A stretch of DNA of 64,000 nucleotides from Bradyrhizobiaceae bacterium (GTDB taxonomy: Bacteria; Pseudomonadota; Alphaproteobacteria; Rhizobiales; Xanthobacteraceae). Under the pieces are notes generated by a model, which worked only from the letters and a program-made list of their open reading frames with translations, had not been told where the DNA came from and made no database searches. This document shows, in pieces, positions 47,239-55,996 of the stretch. The stretch covers positions 38,799 to 102,798 of the forward strand of contig RXJJ01000005.1 in NCBI GenBank assembly GCA_003963145.1. The letters are read 5' to 3'. Position numbers and translations under genes: made by a program. Within the stretch, counting starts at the first letter, position 1. Each line of letters begins with the position of its first letter.

Positions 47239-50200
47239 CTACTCCGCAGCTTCCGACACCGTGCCGGATTCCGGCGGATCGCGGCGATCGTCGTGCCGCC
47301 TGCGCTCGCCTCCCGACAGGAAATTCGAGAGCTTGTCGAGATAGAGATACACGACCGGCGTGCTGAACAGAGTCAGCACCTGGCTGACGAGAAGACCGCC
47401 GACCATCGCATAGCCGAGCGGCTGACGGATTTCCGATCCAGTGCCGGTGCCGAGCATCAACGGCACGCCGCCGAGCAGCGCGGCCATCGTGGTCATCATG
47501 ATGGGACGGAAACGCAACAGCGCCGCCTTGCGGATCGATTCTTCAGGCGACAGGTGTTCGTCGCGCTCCGCGACGATGGCGAAGTCCACCAGCATGATGC
47601 CGTTCTTCTTCACGATACCGATCAGCAGCACGATGCCGATCAGCGCAATCAGGCTGAAATCGAACCCGAACAGCATCAGGATCGCGAGCGCACCGACGCC
47701 GGCTGACGGCAGCGTGGACAGAATCGTGATCGGATGAATGTAGCTCTCATACAGAATGCCGAGGATCAGATAGACCACGACCAGCGCCGCGACGATCAGC
47801 AGCGGCACCGTGCCGAGCGATTGCTGGAAGGCCTGCGCTGTGCCCTGGAACGAACCGTTCAGCGTCTGCGGCACGCCGAGCTGATTGACCGCGTTGTTGA
47901 TGGCATCGGCCGCCTGCCCCAGCGCCACGCCCTGCGCGAGGTTGAAGCTGATGGTGATCGCCGGGAACTGGCCCTGATGGCTGATCGAGAGCGGCCGCAC
48001 CGGCTCGCTGGTCCAGTGCACGAAGGTGGACAGCGGTACCTGATCGCCGGTCGTCGGCGACTTGATGTAGATCTTTTCAAGGCTGTCGATCTGGCCCTGC
48101 AGCTCGGGCAGAATTTCAAGGATAACGTGGTAGCTGTTGGTCTGCGTGAAATACTGCGCGATCTGGCGCTGGCCAAAAGCGTCGTACAGCGTGTCGTCGA
48201 TCAGTTGCGGCGTGATGCCGTAGCGCGAGGCGGTGTCGCGATCGATGGTCAGGGTCAGCGTCGTACCCTTGGTCTGCTGATCGGTCGCAACGTCGCGCAG
48301 CTCCGGCAGCGTCTGAAGCTTGCCCAGAATCTTCGGCGCCCACTCGTTCAGTTCATCGAGGTTGGGATCCTGCAGTGTGTATTCGAACTGCGTACGCGTC
48401 GCGCGTCCGCCGAGACGGACGTCCTGCGCGGCCTGAAGATACAGCCGTGCGCCCTCGACCGTGTCCAGCTTCGGCCGCAGCCGTGAGATGATCTGCTGCG
48501 CGCTGACGTCGCGGTGATCGCGTGGCTTCAGGGTAATGTACATGCGGCCGGTGTTGAGCGCGCTGCCGCCGCCGCCGATCGCCATCGCGACACTGGCCAC
48601 CGCAGGATCGTCAAGCACGATCTTGCCGAGTTCTTCCTGCTTGCGCTTCATGTCGGTGAAAGAAATATCCTGCCCCGCTTCGGAAGCGCCGGTGATGAGG
48701 CCGGTGTCCTGCTGCGGAAAGAATCCTTTCGGAATCGCCATGAAAAGGATGACCGAAAGGGCAAGCGTGGCGAAGAACACCATCAGCGTGGTCAGCCGCC
48801 AGCGCAGGACGACGTCGAGGCCGCGCTCGTACCATCTCAGCATCCAGTCGAAGCCGGCTTCGCTCCACTGATAGAACTTGCCGTGCTTCTGGCCGGGATC
48901 GTGAGGCTTGAGGAAGCGCGAAGCCATCATCGGCGTCAGCGTCAACGACACGAACATCGATACGAAAATCGCCATCGCCAGCGTGACGGCAAATTCGCGG
49001 AACAGGCGCCCGATGATGCCGCCCATCAGCAATAGCGGGATCAGCACCGCAACCAGCGAGATGCTGATCGACACGATGGTGAAGCCGATTTCGCCCGCAC
49101 CCTTGAGCGCGGCTTCATAAGGGTCCTCGCCCTCTTCCACATAGCGCGAAATATTTTCGAGCATCACGATGGCGTCGTCGACAACGAAGCCGACCGCGAT
49201 GGTCAGCGCCATCAGCGAGAGATTGTCGAGCGAGTAGCCGAAAATCCACATCAGCGCGCAGGCGCCGAGCAGCGCCAGCGGCACGGTGACGCTCGGGATC
49301 ACGGTCGCCCAGAAGCTGCGCAAAAAGATGAAGATCACCATCACAACCAGCGCGATGGTCAGCAGCAGCGTGAACTGCACGTCGTCCACGGCGGCGCGGA
49401 TGGTCTGGGTGCGGTCGCTCAAAACCTTGATATCGATCGCCGGCGGGATCGCCCGCTCCAGACGCGGCAGCTGCGCCTTGATCTTGTCCACCGTGTCGAT
49501 GACGTTGGCGCCGGGCTGCTTGAAGATCACGAGAAACACGCCGCGCTTGCCGTTGGCCCACGCGGCCTGCTTCATGTCCTCAGGTCCCGCCACCGCCTGA
49601 CCGATATCGCGTACCCGCAGCGGGCCGCCATTGCGATAGGCGATGATGACGTCGTTCCAGTCCTGGGACTTCGGCAGCTGGTCGTTGGCGTAGATGGTGA
49701 AGCTGCGCGTGTTGCCGTCGATATTGCCCTTGGGATTATCGACGGTGGTCAGCACGAGCTGCGAGCGCACATCCTCGAGGCCGAGACCCTTGGCGACGAG
49801 CTTGGCCGGATCGATCTGCACGCGGATCGCCGGCTTCTGCTGACCGCCGATCGTCACCTGCGCGACGCCGGAAATCTGGCTGATCTGCTGAGCGAGACCT
49901 GCGTCCACCGCGTCGTTGACATCGATCAGCGGCAGCGTGTCGGAGGTCGCGGACAGCAGCAGGATCGGCGAATCCGCCGGGTTGACCTTGCGGTAAGTCG
50001 GCGGCGTCGGCAGGTTTTTCGGCAACTGGCCGCCGGCGGCGTTGATCGCGCCCTGAACGTCGTTGGCCGCGCCGTCGATGCTGCGGTTGAGATCGAACTG
50101 GATCGTCACCGATGTCGAGCCGAGCGAACTCGTCGAAGTCATCTGCGCGACGCCGGGAATCTGCGCGAATTGCCGCTCCAGCGGCTGCGCAACCGACGAC

Positions 50201-50388
50201 GCCATGGTTTCGGGGCTGGCGCCGGGCAGGCTCGCGGACACTTGAATCGTCGGGAAGTCGACCTGCGGCAGCGGCGCGATCGGCAGCATCGGATAAGCGA
50301 CAAGGCCGACGAACAGCACGCCCACCATCAGCAGCGAGGTGCCGATGGGATACCGGATGAAGGGTGCTGAAATTCCGCCGTAGGCCAT
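47239..50388 (-). CDS. RND efflux transporter permease (MdtB/MdtC-like)
   Basis: Product of 1049 aa with the RND layout: one N-terminal helix, a large periplasmic porter domain, six helices with the proton-relay aspartates in AVGFVVDDAIVMLENI, a second porter domain and a final helix bundle (GIVKKNGIMLVDFAI). Features such as GSTSVTIQFDLNRSIDGAANDVQ place it in the HAE-1/multidrug MdtBC group. It forms a tripartite pump with the adaptor upstream and an outer-membrane factor coded elsewhere. It starts 15 bp after the adaptor stop; the codon before the chosen ATG is a possible GTG start. Confidence 0.95.
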   Translation of the reverse strand: MAYGGISAPFIRYPIGTSLLMVGVLFVGLVAYPMLPIAPLPQVDFPTIQVSASLPGASPETMASSVAQPLERQFAQIPGVAQMTSTSSLGSTSVTIQFDLNRSIDGAANDVQGAINAAGGQLPKNLPTPPTYRKVNPADSPILLLSATSDTLPLIDVNDAVDAGLAQQISQISGVAQVTIGGQQKPAIRVQIDPAKLVAKGLGLEDVRSQLVLTTVDNPKGNIDGNTRSFTIYANDQLPKSQDWNDVIIAYRNGGPLRVRDIGQAVAGPEDMKQAAWANGKRGVFLVIFKQPGANVIDTVDKIKAQLPRLERAIPPAIDIKVLSDRTQTIRAAVDDVQFTLLLTIALVVMVIFIFLRSFWATVIPSVTVPLALLGACALMWIFGYSLDNLSLMALTIAVGFVVDDAIVMLENISRYVEEGEDPYEAALKGAGEIGFTIVSISISLVAVLIPLLLMGGIIGRLFREFAVTLAMAIFVSMFVSLTLTPMMASRFLKPHDPGQKHGKFYQWSEAGFDWMLRWYERGLDVVLRWRLTTLMVFFATLALSVILFMAIPKGFFPQQDTGLITGASEAGQDISFTDMKRKQEELGKIVLDDPAVASVAMAIGGGGSALNTGRMYITLKPRDHRDVSAQQIISRLRPKLDTVEGARLYLQAAQDVRLGGRATRTQFEYTLQDPNLDELNEWAPKILGKLQTLPELRDVATDQQTKGTTLTLTIDRDTASRYGITPQLIDDTLYDAFGQRQIAQYFTQTNSYHVILEILPELQGQIDSLEKIYIKSPTTGDQVPLSTFVHWTSEPVRPLSISHQGQFPAITISFNLAQGVALGQAADAINNAVNQLGVPQTLNGSFQGTAQAFQQSLGTVPLLIVAALVVVYLILGILYESYIHPITILSTLPSAGVGALAILMLFGFDFSLIALIGIVLLIGIVKKNGIMLVDFAIVAERDEHLSPEESIRKAALLRFRPIMMTTMAALLGGVPLMLGTGTGSEIRQPLGYAMVGGLLVSQVLTLFSTPVVYLYLDKLSNFLSGGERRRHDDRRDPPESGTVSEAAE

Positions 50389-50403
50389 CACGCAGCTCTC
50401 ATG

Positions 50404-51606
50404 TCAGTCAGCCTTGACCGGAACGGGATTACTGGACTGCGCCGGCTGCGCGGTGTTGCTGGCGACGCTGTTGGCGCCCTTGATGGCGAGCGGCGATCCA
50501 TTCTGCACGCGAAGCTGCCCGCCGGTAATGACCCGATCGCCCGGCGTCAGCCCGCTCTCGATCATGCTGCGTCCATCGGTGGAATAGGCAACCTTGATCT
50601 TGCGGACCTGCGCCTTGTTGCCCTCGCCGACCACGAAAGTATAGAGACCGTCCTGCCCGCGCTGCACGGCATCGTCCGGCGCCACGGCGGCGTCCTTCAC
50701 GGTGTTGACCAGAAGCCGCGTCGTCACCGACATGCCCGGCCAGAGCTTGTGGTCCTTGTTCTCGAACACCGCCTTGAGGCGGATGGTGCCGCTGGTGGTG
50801 TCGACCTGATTGTTGACCAGCGCCAGCACGCCTTCCGACAATTTGGTGCGGCCGTCGGAGGTGTAGGCGATCACCTTCAGTTCGCCCTGCTTCATCGCCG
50901 CCGAGACGATGGGCAATTGCTGCTCGGGCACGGTGAAGATCACCGCAATCGGCTCGATCTGCGCGATGGACACGATCGGCGTCTGGGCTGCGGCACTGAT
51001 GATGTTGCCGACGTCGACCATGCGGATGCCGGTCACGCCGGCGATCGGCGCGCGGATGCTGGCGTAGTCGAGCTGCGTTCTGGCGTTGAAAATCGCTGCC
51101 TCGTCGGAGGCGATCTGCGCGGTCAGTTGCTGGACGTTCGAGCGCTGGGTATCGACGGTCTGGCGCGTGGCGAACTCGCCGAGCTTGGTGGAGCGCTGCA
51201 GATCGAGTTGCGCGTTGGCGATCGCCGCCTCGTCCTGCGTCTTCTTGGCGAGCGCCGCGTCGAGCGTGGCCTGGAACGGGCGCGGGTCGATCTGCACCAG
51301 AAGGTCGCCCTGACTGACGATCTGCCCCTCGGTAAAGGCGATCTTGTCGATCTGGCCGTCGACGCGGCTGCGGACCTGAACGGTGTTGAAGCCCTGCACC
51401 GAACCGAGGCCGAGCTGATAAACCGGAAAGTCGGCCTTCTCCACCGTCGCCACGGTGACCGGAACGGGCTGCGGTTTTGCGGCGACGGTCTTGTGGCCCG
51501 ACCCCGCGAACAGCCAGTAGCCACCGCCGGCCACGATGACCGCCAGTAAAATATAAGTCCAACGCGGGAACCGGTTGAGACTGCGAAGCCGGGACGTATC
51601 CATCAT
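50404..51606 (-). CDS. RND efflux periplasmic adaptor subunit
   Basis: Product of 400 aa, a membrane-fusion protein: N-terminal anchor helix (about 15-35), lipoyl-like halves (RSRVDGQIDKIAFTEGQIV and the DYASIRAPIAGVTGIRMVD return), an alpha-helical hairpin between them, then beta-barrel and membrane-proximal domains. It resembles MdtA. It connects the RND pump to an outer-membrane channel. First gene of the operon, divergent from the MarR-type gene, whose product may control it. Confidence 0.94.
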   Translation of the reverse strand: MMDTSRLRSLNRFPRWTYILLAVIVAGGGYWLFAGSGHKTVAAKPQPVPVTVATVEKADFPVYQLGLGSVQGFNTVQVRSRVDGQIDKIAFTEGQIVSQGDLLVQIDPRPFQATLDAALAKKTQDEAAIANAQLDLQRSTKLGEFATRQTVDTQRSNVQQLTAQIASDEAAIFNARTQLDYASIRAPIAGVTGIRMVDVGNIISAAAQTPIVSIAQIEPIAVIFTVPEQQLPIVSAAMKQGELKVIAYTSDGRTKLSEGVLALVNNQVDTTSGTIRLKAVFENKDHKLWPGMSVTTRLLVNTVKDAAVAPDDAVQRGQDGLYTFVVGEGNKAQVRKIKVAYSTDGRSMIESGLTPGDRVITGGQLRVQNGSPLAIKGANSVASNTAQPAQSSNPVPVKAD

Positions 51607-51734
51607 TCCTCTTCAGCGCGACCTTATTTTCTTGCGGTTCATATAAAGCCTACCATTTGATATGCGAGCACTTAATATGCTGGCACACTAATTAACTCTT
51701 GGTCAGGTTAACCCTCGGAATCGTCTTCACGGCC
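51607..51734. promoter_or_regulatory. divergent control region of the RND pump and marR
   Basis: AT-rich 128-bp region. ATATGCGAGCA (51660-51670) and ATATGCTGGCA (51675-51685) form a 15-bp-spaced direct repeat, and AGCA/TGCT halves around CTTAATA also give a loose dyad. A MarR-type dimer could bind here; a definite operator cannot be set. Confidence 0.4.
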
Positions 51735-52223
51735 ATGGCGCTTGATCTGAAAAGACAGTTTGTCGCGCAGTTGATCGAAACCTCAAGGTTGCTGCGCAAC
51801 TATGTCGAACACCGGGCCAGAGGCCGCGGAACGACAAGAGCGCAATGGATCGTGCTGTTCCGCCTGCGCGAACAGGAGGGATTGTCGCAGGTCGACCTTG
51901 CGGACGTCCTGGAATTGCAGCCTATCTCACTTGTGCGCCTGCTCGACCGGCTTGTCGATCACGGTCTCGTTGAACGGCGAGCCGATCCCCATGACAGGCG
52001 CGCCAATCAACTCTTTTTGACCTCCGCCGGACGCCGTCTGGTCGACGATCTCGACAGTCTGCGCGACTCCATTGCGACCGATGTCCTGCCTGGCGTGCCG
52101 GCGGCGGAGATTCGCACCGCCCTCGGCACGCTCACCGCGATGAAGGATCGTCTGAAACAGGTCGAGACGATCTCCGCGAACGCGCCGCCCGCATCGGGAC
52201 GGCGGCGGCGAGCCAGGACGTGA
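51735..52223 (+). CDS. MarR family transcriptional regulator
   Basis: Product of 162 aa with a winged HTH: RAQWIVLFRLREQEGLSQVDLADVLELQPISLVRLLDRLVDHGLVERRADPHDRRANQ contains the recognition helix and wing (DPHDRRA). MarR regulators usually repress an adjacent pump until a phenolic or lipophilic ligand binds. A longer form from a TTG 12 codons upstream is less likely. It is divergent from the RND operon. Confidence 0.92.
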   Translation: MALDLKRQFVAQLIETSRLLRNYVEHRARGRGTTRAQWIVLFRLREQEGLSQVDLADVLELQPISLVRLLDRLVDHGLVERRADPHDRRANQLFLTSAGRRLVDDLDSLRDSIATDVLPGVPAAEIRTALGTLTAMKDRLKQVETISANAPPASGRRRRART

Positions 52224-52260
52224 AGCGAGTCCACACCCTGCCCTGCAACTTGGCGACGTG

Positions 52261-53556
52261 TCACTCGAGCGCCTGATAGACGAGAGCGTTGATCTTCTGG
52301 CGATAGTGCCAGCGGATCGGACCCGGTGCGGCGGACAGATAAACCACCGCAAGCTCTTCCTTCGGATCGGCCCACCAGTCGGTACCTGTCGATCCCGGCC
52401 ATGAGAACTGGCCGACCGAGCCCAGCATCCGCACAATCCCCGGCGTCGTCCGCACGGCAAGGCCAAGACCGAAACCGTAATCCGCCCGCGTCGGATCGGC
52501 GTTGCCGACGAGGTTCTTGATATCGGGACCGATCTGGTTGGATAGCATGTAATCGACGGTCTTGCGCGACAGGATCTGCTTCTCGCCGACACGCCCGCCA
52601 TTCATCAGCATGTTGACGAAACGCAGATAGTCGGCCGCGGTCGATGACGCGCAGCCTCCGCCGCATTCGAACTTCAGATGCTCCGTGAGTTCGGGATTGC
52701 GCACCTGCGGCTTGCCGGTGTCCGGATCGGCGGGCAGCGGCTTGGTATAACGCGAGGCCTTGTCCGGCGGCACGTAGAAGCCAGTGTCGGTCATGCCGAG
52801 CGGCGTGAACAGACTTGTTTTCAGATAATCGCCGAGCGGCTGCCTGGTGACCTGCTCGATCACCCGCCCCATGATGTCGAGACCGAAGCCATAGTCCCAC
52901 ACCGTCGCGGGCTGGTAGAGCAGCGGCAGCCCTGCGAGCTTGTCCATGAAAGCCACACCGTCATATTCCGCCGCGGCCGCCGCGCTGCCCTCCGGATACA
53001 TCTTGTGCACGACACTGGTGCCGCGGCCGCCGTAAACAATGCCGGAGGTGTGACGCAGCAAGTCCTGCATGGTGATCTTGCGGTTCGCAGGCACGGTGTC
53101 GGTGGTCGGCTGACCGTTCGCGTCACGCACCGCGACGACCGGATTGGCGAATTTCGGGAAATACTTCGCCAGCGGATCGTCCATCAGAAGTTTGCCCTGC
53201 TCGTAGAGCATCAGCGCGCCGACCGTGACCATCGGCTTCGTCATCGACGCAATGTTGAAGATCGCATCCTTGGTCATCGGCAGATTCGCCGCCTTGTCGC
53301 GCCAGCCATAGGCCTCGAACATCACCAGCTTGCCGCGGCGCATGACCGCAATCACCGCGCCGGGAATGCGGCCCGCGTCGATATCGGCTTTCAATGTCGT
53401 GCCGATGCGCGCCAGCCGCTCCGAGGACATGCCGACCTGCTCGGGCGTTGCACGCGGAAACGGGTCGGCGGATTTGGCGGACTGCGCGAATGAGGACCCG
53501 GCGGCCAGACAGCATGTCAAAGCGGCCGCAAGGGCCGCCCGCTTTGTATAATGCAT
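52261..53556 (-). CDS. Exported serine hydrolase (class C beta-lactamase fold)
   Basis: Product of 431 aa with a signal peptide ending SSFAQS (about residue 27). The nucleophile motif S-x-x-K is S104-M-T-K107 in NIASMTKPM, with the Tyr element in WDYGFGLD; the third KTG-like box is not obvious (SWPGSTGTDWW). Such proteins are periplasmic esterases, D-aminopeptidases or transesterases (EstB/LovD-like) rather than real beta-lactamases. The upstream 53 codons before MHYTKRAAL are not conserved, so they are left out. Its promoter region contains the terminator of the DUF1236 gene. Confidence 0.88.
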   Translation of the reverse strand: MHYTKRAALAAALTCCLAAGSSFAQSAKSADPFPRATPEQVGMSSERLARIGTTLKADIDAGRIPGAVIAVMRRGKLVMFEAYGWRDKAANLPMTKDAIFNIASMTKPMVTVGALMLYEQGKLLMDDPLAKYFPKFANPVVAVRDANGQPTTDTVPANRKITMQDLLRHTSGIVYGGRGTSVVHKMYPEGSAAAAAEYDGVAFMDKLAGLPLLYQPATVWDYGFGLDIMGRVIEQVTRQPLGDYLKTSLFTPLGMTDTGFYVPPDKASRYTKPLPADPDTGKPQVRNPELTEHLKFECGGGCASSTAADYLRFVNMLMNGGRVGEKQILSRKTVDYMLSNQIGPDIKNLVGNADPTRADYGFGLGLAVRTTPGIVRMLGSVGQFSWPGSTGTDWWADPKEELAVVYLSAAPGPIRWHYRQKINALVYQALE

Positions 53557-53655
53557 AAAAGTCTCCCCAGAACGGGCTCTGCGGCCCTTTTCAATGCATG
53601 CAAAATAACGGCCGGGCGCGCGCTTCGCCAATAACGATTTCGCGGGTTTGCGGTG

Positions 53656-53685
53656 CAAAAGAAAGGGCGGCTCGAGGCCGCCCTT
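53656..53685 (-). terminator. terminator of the DUF1236 gene
   Basis: Stem AAGGGCGGC/GCCGCCCTT with a short loop (53663-53685); on the minus strand it is followed by CTTTCTTTTGC. It lies 27 bp after the stop codon. Confidence 0.75.
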
Positions 53686-53711
53686 CACATTCATGCTGCG
53701 ACAATCGCAGG

Positions 53712-54428
53712 TCACACGTCGAGGATGTAAACGATCTCGTGCGTTTCAGGCCGCAGAATGATGTAGCGGCCGTGGACGAAGATCACGTCATAGCCGCGCC
53801 ACTCAGGATAGATCGCAACGACCCGCTCCGGGATCGGATAAAAACGCACCGAGCCGGGCACCCGCGTTCCAACGGAAATGTTGAAATTGACGTTGGTGGT
53901 CTCGGTGATTTTTTCCTGCCGGAAAGCCGCGTTGATCTGCGAGCGTTTTTCGGCGGGCGGTGCAGCCGTCGCGGACGTTGCGGCGTTGCCCGTGGTCTTG
54001 CCTTCGTTTGCGTTCGGCCTGTTGTTCTCGGCCGCGTTGCTCTTGTTGTCGCGGGCATTGTCGTTTGCCGACTTCTGGTTATCCGACTTGTTGTTGCCCG
54101 AACGGTCGCTCGCCGAGCGCTCCTTCTCACCGCCCTTGTCGCCGCGCATCATGTTGTCATGACCGCGCGTGGTGTCCTGCGCCGTGGCGCCGGACTTCGC
54201 AGCGCCCGGTCCCGAATTGTCCGCGGCGGAAGGACCGCGCTCGGCCGGGCCCGCATGCGAGCCACCAGCATTTCCCGGCGCGGCAGCCGCGCCTGCTGCC
54301 GGGCCGGCAGCACCCGGCGCTCCGCCGGACTGATTGGGTGACTGCGCCGCGGCGATGCCCGCTGAAACGGCAAGTGCGAGAGCCGCCGTCGAAATCATCA
54401 AAACACGTTTGTTTGCCGGTTTACTCAT
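53712..54428 (-). CDS. Exported DUF1236-domain protein
   Basis: Product of 238 aa. Signal peptide to about residue 27 (SAGIAAAQ), then about 120 residues of disordered Gly/Ala/Asn/Ser/Lys sequence, and a C-terminal DUF1236 domain (VNFNISVGTRVPGSV, VAIYPEWRGYDVIFVHGRYIIL) of the kind that binds or stabilises the envelope in rhizobia; its role is unknown. An AGGAGG site precedes the ATG. A perfect EcfG-type promoter (GGAAC-N16-CGTT) lies 57-81 bp upstream, so it is probably a general-stress gene. Confidence 0.85.
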   Translation of the reverse strand: MSKPANKRVLMISTAALALAVSAGIAAAQSPNQSGGAPGAAGPAAGAAAAPGNAGGSHAGPAERGPSAADNSGPGAAKSGATAQDTTRGHDNMMRGDKGGEKERSASDRSGNNKSDNQKSANDNARDNKSNAAENNRPNANEGKTTGNAATSATAAPPAEKRSQINAAFRQEKITETTNVNFNISVGTRVPGSVRFYPIPERVVAIYPEWRGYDVIFVHGRYIILRPETHEIVYILDV

Positions 54429-54484
54429 GACTTTCCTCCTGTCCTGTTGTCCTGCTCTGGCGACCGGAATTCGGTCGCGCGTTG

Positions 54485-54509
54485 AACGCCACGCGCCATG
54501 CCGTGTTCC
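54485..54509 (-). promoter_or_regulatory. sigma-EcfG general-stress promoter of the DUF1236 gene
   Basis: On the minus strand GGAAC is followed after exactly 16 bases by CGTT, the EcfG consensus of alphaproteobacteria. The expected 5' UTR is about 50 bases. Confidence 0.7.
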
Positions 54510-54570
54510 AAAAAGGATCGTCTTCGATTTGCTTTTGGACGTAGGCTGCAAAAGCGTTGCCGCGCATGGA

Positions 54571-54601
54571 AAGCGATCCTCCCGTCACGGGCGGATCGCT
54601 T
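54571..54601 (-). terminator. terminator downstream of the 54609-54812 gene
   Basis: Stem AAGCGATCC/GGATCGCTT with an inner CCCG/CGGG and a TCA loop; only a short TTTCC follows on the minus strand. It lies 8 bp past the stop. Confidence 0.65.
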
Positions 54602-54608
54602 CGCTCAT

Positions 54609-54812
54609 TCAGTCATGTCGATGGGTTTTCTTGATGATAACCACCTTGTCGTGGTGGTAGTGGCGGTGACGCCAGCCGGGATGCATGTCCGCACGGGCAG
54701 CGACGAAGCGATCATGCCGGCCACCGGCCTTGACGACCACCTCCGCGTTCGCAAGCGTCGGCAACGCGAAAGCAAGCGTTGCGGCAGCGATAACGAGTTT
54801 TGTTCTTGTCAT
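54609..54812 (-). CDS. Small exported His-rich protein
   Basis: Product of 67 aa. Signal peptide ending PTLANA (about residue 22), then a 45-residue mature part rich in His and Arg (HRHYHHDKVVIIKKTHRH). A GGAGG site precedes the ATG. It has no recognised family; the His clusters suggest metal binding, as do other short rhizobial periplasmic proteins with HRHHH tails. A possible EcfG promoter lies just upstream. Confidence 0.72.
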   Translation of the reverse strand: MTRTKLVIAAATLAFALPTLANAEVVVKAGGRHDRFVAARADMHPGWRHRHYHHDKVVIIKKTHRHD

Positions 54813-54840
54813 GTGTCGGTCCTCCTGTTTACGGCAGGAG

Positions 54841-54865
54841 AACAACGCATCGAAAATGGTGTTCC
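54841..54865 (-). promoter_or_regulatory. possible EcfG promoter of the His-rich protein gene
   Basis: GGAAC-N16-TGTT on the minus strand, one base off the EcfG -10 consensus, about 29 bases from the start codon. Confidence 0.45.
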
Positions 54866-54961
54866 GGATTTTCGGGAAGAAAATTCTGAACGTGCATTCA
54901 GAATGAAACTGCCAGGATCAAACTGGAGCCTTCGCTCTTGAATGCACTTAAGAGAAGCGTG

Positions 54962-55375
54962 TTACCACAGAGCGAATAAAGGCTGTGCGGCTGCAGTCGC
55001 CGGACGCTTGCGATGCTTATGGGCGGCTTTCTTCACCGGCATCGGCGCGGAGACTGCGGATGCTGTCGCGTTTTCGGCGGATGCCGAATTATCCATGCGC
55101 GCGAGCGCTTCCCGGCGCGAATCATCTTTCAATTCGTCCTGCTTCGATTCTTCCTGGGCCACGACAGGCGCAGCGGGCGGAGTGATGGTGGGCACCGAGG
55201 TGTCGATCGTGACGCGCTCCGCGGCAGGCCTGTCGCCGCTGATCCGAATCGTCGTCTTGTCGAGTCCGCTCGCATCGTGTTCGGTGACGACAGATGCGGG
55301 CAACCACGCGCTCGCGACAAACAACAACGCAAGCAATCCCGCGCCCGCGACAACAAAGTAACGTAAAACAGGCAT
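54962..55375 (-). CDS. Membrane-anchored protein of unknown function
   Basis: Product of 137 aa. One hydrophobic segment (about 5-26) is probably an uncleaved anchor; the rest is a short structured part (DKTTIRISGDRPAAERVTIDTSVPTI) and a basic, alanine-rich tail with KKAAHKHRKRP. An in-frame GTG precedes the ATG directly. No family was recognised. It is separated from hutX by a terminator and from the His-rich gene by 150 bp. Confidence 0.6.
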   Translation of the reverse strand: MPVLRYFVVAGAGLLALLFVASAWLPASVVTEHDASGLDKTTIRISGDRPAAERVTIDTSVPTITPPAAPVVAQEESKQDELKDDSRREALARMDNSASAENATASAVSAPMPVKKAAHKHRKRPATAAAQPLFALW

Positions 55376-55387
55376 CACTCACCTAAA

Positions 55388-55418
55388 GCAAAACAAGCCG
55401 GCACGTGACACGTGCCGG
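55388..55418 (-). terminator. terminator of the hmuR-hutX transcript
   Basis: Perfect 10-bp stem CCGGCACGTG/CACGTGCCGG with a single-base loop (55398-55418), followed on the minus strand by CTTGTTTTGC. On the plus strand TTTTC follows, so it may work both ways. Confidence 0.75.
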
Positions 55419-55475
55419 TTTTCGATGTTCCGCGGATATACTCAAATCCAGCAGGATTTAAAGGGCGATGAATGA

Positions 55476-55973
55476 CTAAATATTATTCGCCAGCGCGCGG
55501 AATTTTTCGAGCTGGTCTGTTTTGAGCTGCCGCTGCTCGTCGCGGCCTACGAACACTTTAAACATAATGCCGCCATCCGCGTTAACGAATGCGACAAAGG
55601 CCGAGGATTTGCCCACGAACGGCCGCTCGACGAATGCGATCGCGGCGCATCGCTCATGACGCAGATGTCCGTGCAAACCCTTCGGCTTGCTCAGATTGAA
55701 ATAGCCGCGACCGATCTCGCCATTTGAAACGGGATCGGTGATTTCAAAAATTCCGTCATCGGTGTGAACGATGAGCGTCACCTCGCCCCAGGTCGCGATC
55801 TCCTGCATGGCCGGCACGAAGCCGGTCCCCGGTGCGAAACGCCGCATCTCTTCAGGCAACGCCTCCAGCACGACGCGCGCGGTGACGTTCTTCTCGCGCG
55901 CGACATCCTCGATCACCGCGCCGGGATTTTCGGCCATATATTTTCTGAGGTCGGCAAGATCGGTGCTGAGCAT
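55476..55973 (-). CDS. hutX: Heme utilisation cytosolic carrier HutX
   Basis: Product of 165 aa of the HutX/HuvX family, small cytosolic heme-binding proteins related to the HemS/ChuX half-domain. Typical segments are VLEALPEEM near the N terminus, GEVTLIVHTDDGIFEI and FVERPFVGKSSAFVAFVNADGGIMFKVFVGRDE. It is thought to take heme from the importer and pass it on or store it. It is the last gene of the hmuR operon, 23 bp after the monooxygenase stop, and precedes a strong terminator. Confidence 0.9.
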   Translation of the reverse strand: MLSTDLADLRKYMAENPGAVIEDVAREKNVTARVVLEALPEEMRRFAPGTGFVPAMQEIATWGEVTLIVHTDDGIFEITDPVSNGEIGRGYFNLSKPKGLHGHLRHERCAAIAFVERPFVGKSSAFVAFVNADGGIMFKVFVGRDEQRQLKTDQLEKFRALANNI

Positions 55974-55996
55974 CTGATGATGTCCGTTGACGTAAA

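Noticed and set aside
52261..53556. Beta-lactamase resistance gene
   Set aside because: Only the fold and SxxK are shared; the KTG box is not recognisable and such esterase-like proteins are common.
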